This document shows, in pieces, positions 7,714-8,722 of a stretch of DNA of 8,722 nt. The stretch's first letter is position 1; the number at the start of each line of letters is the position of its first letter. The DNA comes from Rhodospirillaceae bacterium. Lineage in GTDB: Bacteria; Pseudomonadota; Alphaproteobacteria; Rhodospirillales; 2-02-FULL-58-16. The translations under genes and the position numbers were made by a program. Location: contig JAUXMA010000054.1 in assembly GCA_030623425.1 (NCBI GenBank), positions 1 to 8,722 on the forward strand, written 5' to 3'. The notes under the pieces were generated by a model. The model saw nothing but the letters and a program-made list of their open reading frames with translations, did not search any database and was not told the DNA's origin.

Positions 7714-8722
7714 ATGTCCGATCCCTTCGAACTCGCCGACGCGCCGGCACCCGTTTCCGGCGCCAGCGCGCCCAGCGGCGAAAGCCACCTCGAAAACTTG
7801 AACGATTCCCAGCTTGCCGCCGTCGAGGCCATGGAAGGTCCACTGTTGATGCTGGCCGGCGCCGGCACCGGCAAGACCAGGACCTTGACGACGCGGCTTG
7901 CCCATATCCTGGTGCGCGGCAAGGCCCGCCCCTGGCAAGTGTTGGCGGTGACCTTCACCAACAAGGCGGCGCGGGAGCTGCGGCAAAAGGTGGCGGCGCT
8001 TTTACGGCAGCCGGTGGAGGGCTGGTGGATCTCCACCTTCCATGCCTTGGGCGCCCGTATCTTGAGAGCCCATGCCGAGGGCGTCGGCCTCAAGGCCAAT
8101 TTCACCATCCTCGACGAAGACGACCAGGCGAGGTTGATCAAACAGCTCCTCGCCGCCCACGGCATCGACGGCAAACGCTGGCCCGCCCGCGTCGTTCTCG
8201 CCGTCATCCAGCGTTGGAAAGACAAGGGGCTGACGGCGGACAAGGCGCCGGAGGCGGAAGCCGCCGATGTCGCCGAGGGGCGGGTTCGCGAACTCTACGC
8301 CGAATACCAGGAGCGCTTGCGCGTCCTTAACGCCGCCGATTTCGGCGATCTCCTGTTGCACTGTCTGACCCTCTTTCAGGCGCGGCCGGAGATTTTGCGA
8401 ACCTACCAGCGGCAGTTCCGTTACATCCTGGTCGACGAATATCAGGACACCAACGTCGCCCAGTACCTCTGGCTCAGGCTCCTCGCGCAAGAACATCGGA
8501 ACATTTGCTGCGTCGGCGACGACGACCAGAGCATCTATTCCTGGCGCGGCGCCGAGGTCGGCAACATCCTGCGCTTCGAGGCCGACTTTCCCGGCGCCAC
8601 CGTCATCCGCTTGGAACGCAACTACCGCTCGACGCCGCGCATCCTGGCGGCGGCCTCCGGCCTGATCGCCCACAACAAAGGCAGGCTCGGCAAGACGCTT
8701 TGGTCCAACTTGGGCGAGGGCG
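7714..8722 (+). CDS. uvrD: UvrD/PcrA-type superfamily 1 DNA helicase (5' part, cut by window end)
   Basis: First 336 residues of an ATP-driven 3'-to-5' DNA helicase used in nucleotide-excision and mismatch repair and in removing blocked RNA polymerase. The full protein should be roughly 700-800 residues. Visible motifs in order: a Q motif in LNDSQLAAV; Walker A GAGTGKT (K54, T55); motif Ia TFTNKAARE from T80; a STFHALGARIL segment; Walker B VDEYQDTN from V240 (D241, E242); motif III VGDDDQSIYSWRG from V267; and motif IV RNYRST from R302. Domains 1A and 1B are covered; motifs V and VI lie beyond the edge. A poorly conserved extension of about 27 residues precedes the Q motif. ATG 7714 is chosen because AAGGG lies ten bases upstream and the clc stop is just before it. 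PcrA is the equivalent name in Gram-positive bacteria; other UvrD-like paralogues cannot be fully excluded from the first half alone. Confidence 0.95.
   Translation, partial: MSDPFELADAPAPVSGASAPSGESHLENLNDSQLAAVEAMEGPLLMLAGAGTGKTRTLTTRLAHILVRGKARPWQVLAVTFTNKAARELRQKVAALLRQPVEGWWISTFHALGARILRAHAEGVGLKANFTILDEDDQARLIKQLLAAHGIDGKRWPARVVLAVIQRWKDKGLTADKAPEAEAADVAEGRVRELYAEYQERLRVLNAADFGDLLLHCLTLFQARPEILRTYQRQFRYILVDEYQDTNVAQYLWLRLLAQEHRNICCVGDDDQSIYSWRGAEVGNILRFEADFPGATVIRLERNYRSTPRILAAASGLIAHNKGRLGKTLWSNLGEG

Noticed and set aside
6864..8243. Minus-strand open frames opposite clc and uvrD (also 8002-8673)
   Set aside because: They are mirrors of well-supported plus-strand genes, with no family motifs and no upstream signals.

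Overview
The window looks like chromosomal DNA of a high-GC alphaproteobacterium, most likely Rhodospirillales-like. This is inferred from the strong G/C bias at third codon positions, the alphaproteobacterial character of GroEL and GroES, and CIRCE control of groESL. There is no sign of a plasmid, phage, transposase, CRISPR array or tRNA/rRNA gene.

Layout. (1) 1-139: the possible last codons of an upstream gene, then a promoter whose -10 box lies so close to the start codon that the mRNA is probably leaderless. (2) 140-2875 (+): a 911-residue DinG/YoaA/XPD-family iron-sulfur DNA helicase with a 200-residue N-terminal region that looks like a decayed DEDDh exonuclease. (3) 2916-2946: a strong intrinsic terminator for the convergent groESL operon. 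(4) 2980-4968 (-): groES-groEL, with a sigma70-type promoter (perfect TTGACA) and a CIRCE operator at 5020-5046. GroES carries an unusual five-lysine tail. (5) 5165-5608 (+): a 5'-truncated GGDEF gene lying against the groESL promoter. (6) 5609-5912: a gene-free gap with hairpins and a G/C-rich repeat containing two CTCYGCGTCC units inside an 11-bp inverted repeat. (7) 5913-7697 (+): a CLC-family chloride channel/transporter with two C-terminal CBS domains. (8) 7714-8722 (+): the first 336 residues of a UvrD/PcrA helicase, cut by the window edge and probably co-transcribed with the clc gene.

The genes are mostly housekeeping: protein folding under heat-shock control, two DNA-repair helicases of different superfamilies, and an anion transporter. 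I see no functional system linking all of them and no convincing undescribed multi-gene system. The points most worth a second look are the GroES lysine tail on an in-frame A AAA AAG slippery heptamer, the in-frame 18-bp repeat shared by the truncated GGDEF gene and the first bases of the window, the degenerate exonuclease-like N-terminus of the Fe-S helicase, the leaderless promoter, and the substituted ion-pathway residues in the CLC protein.
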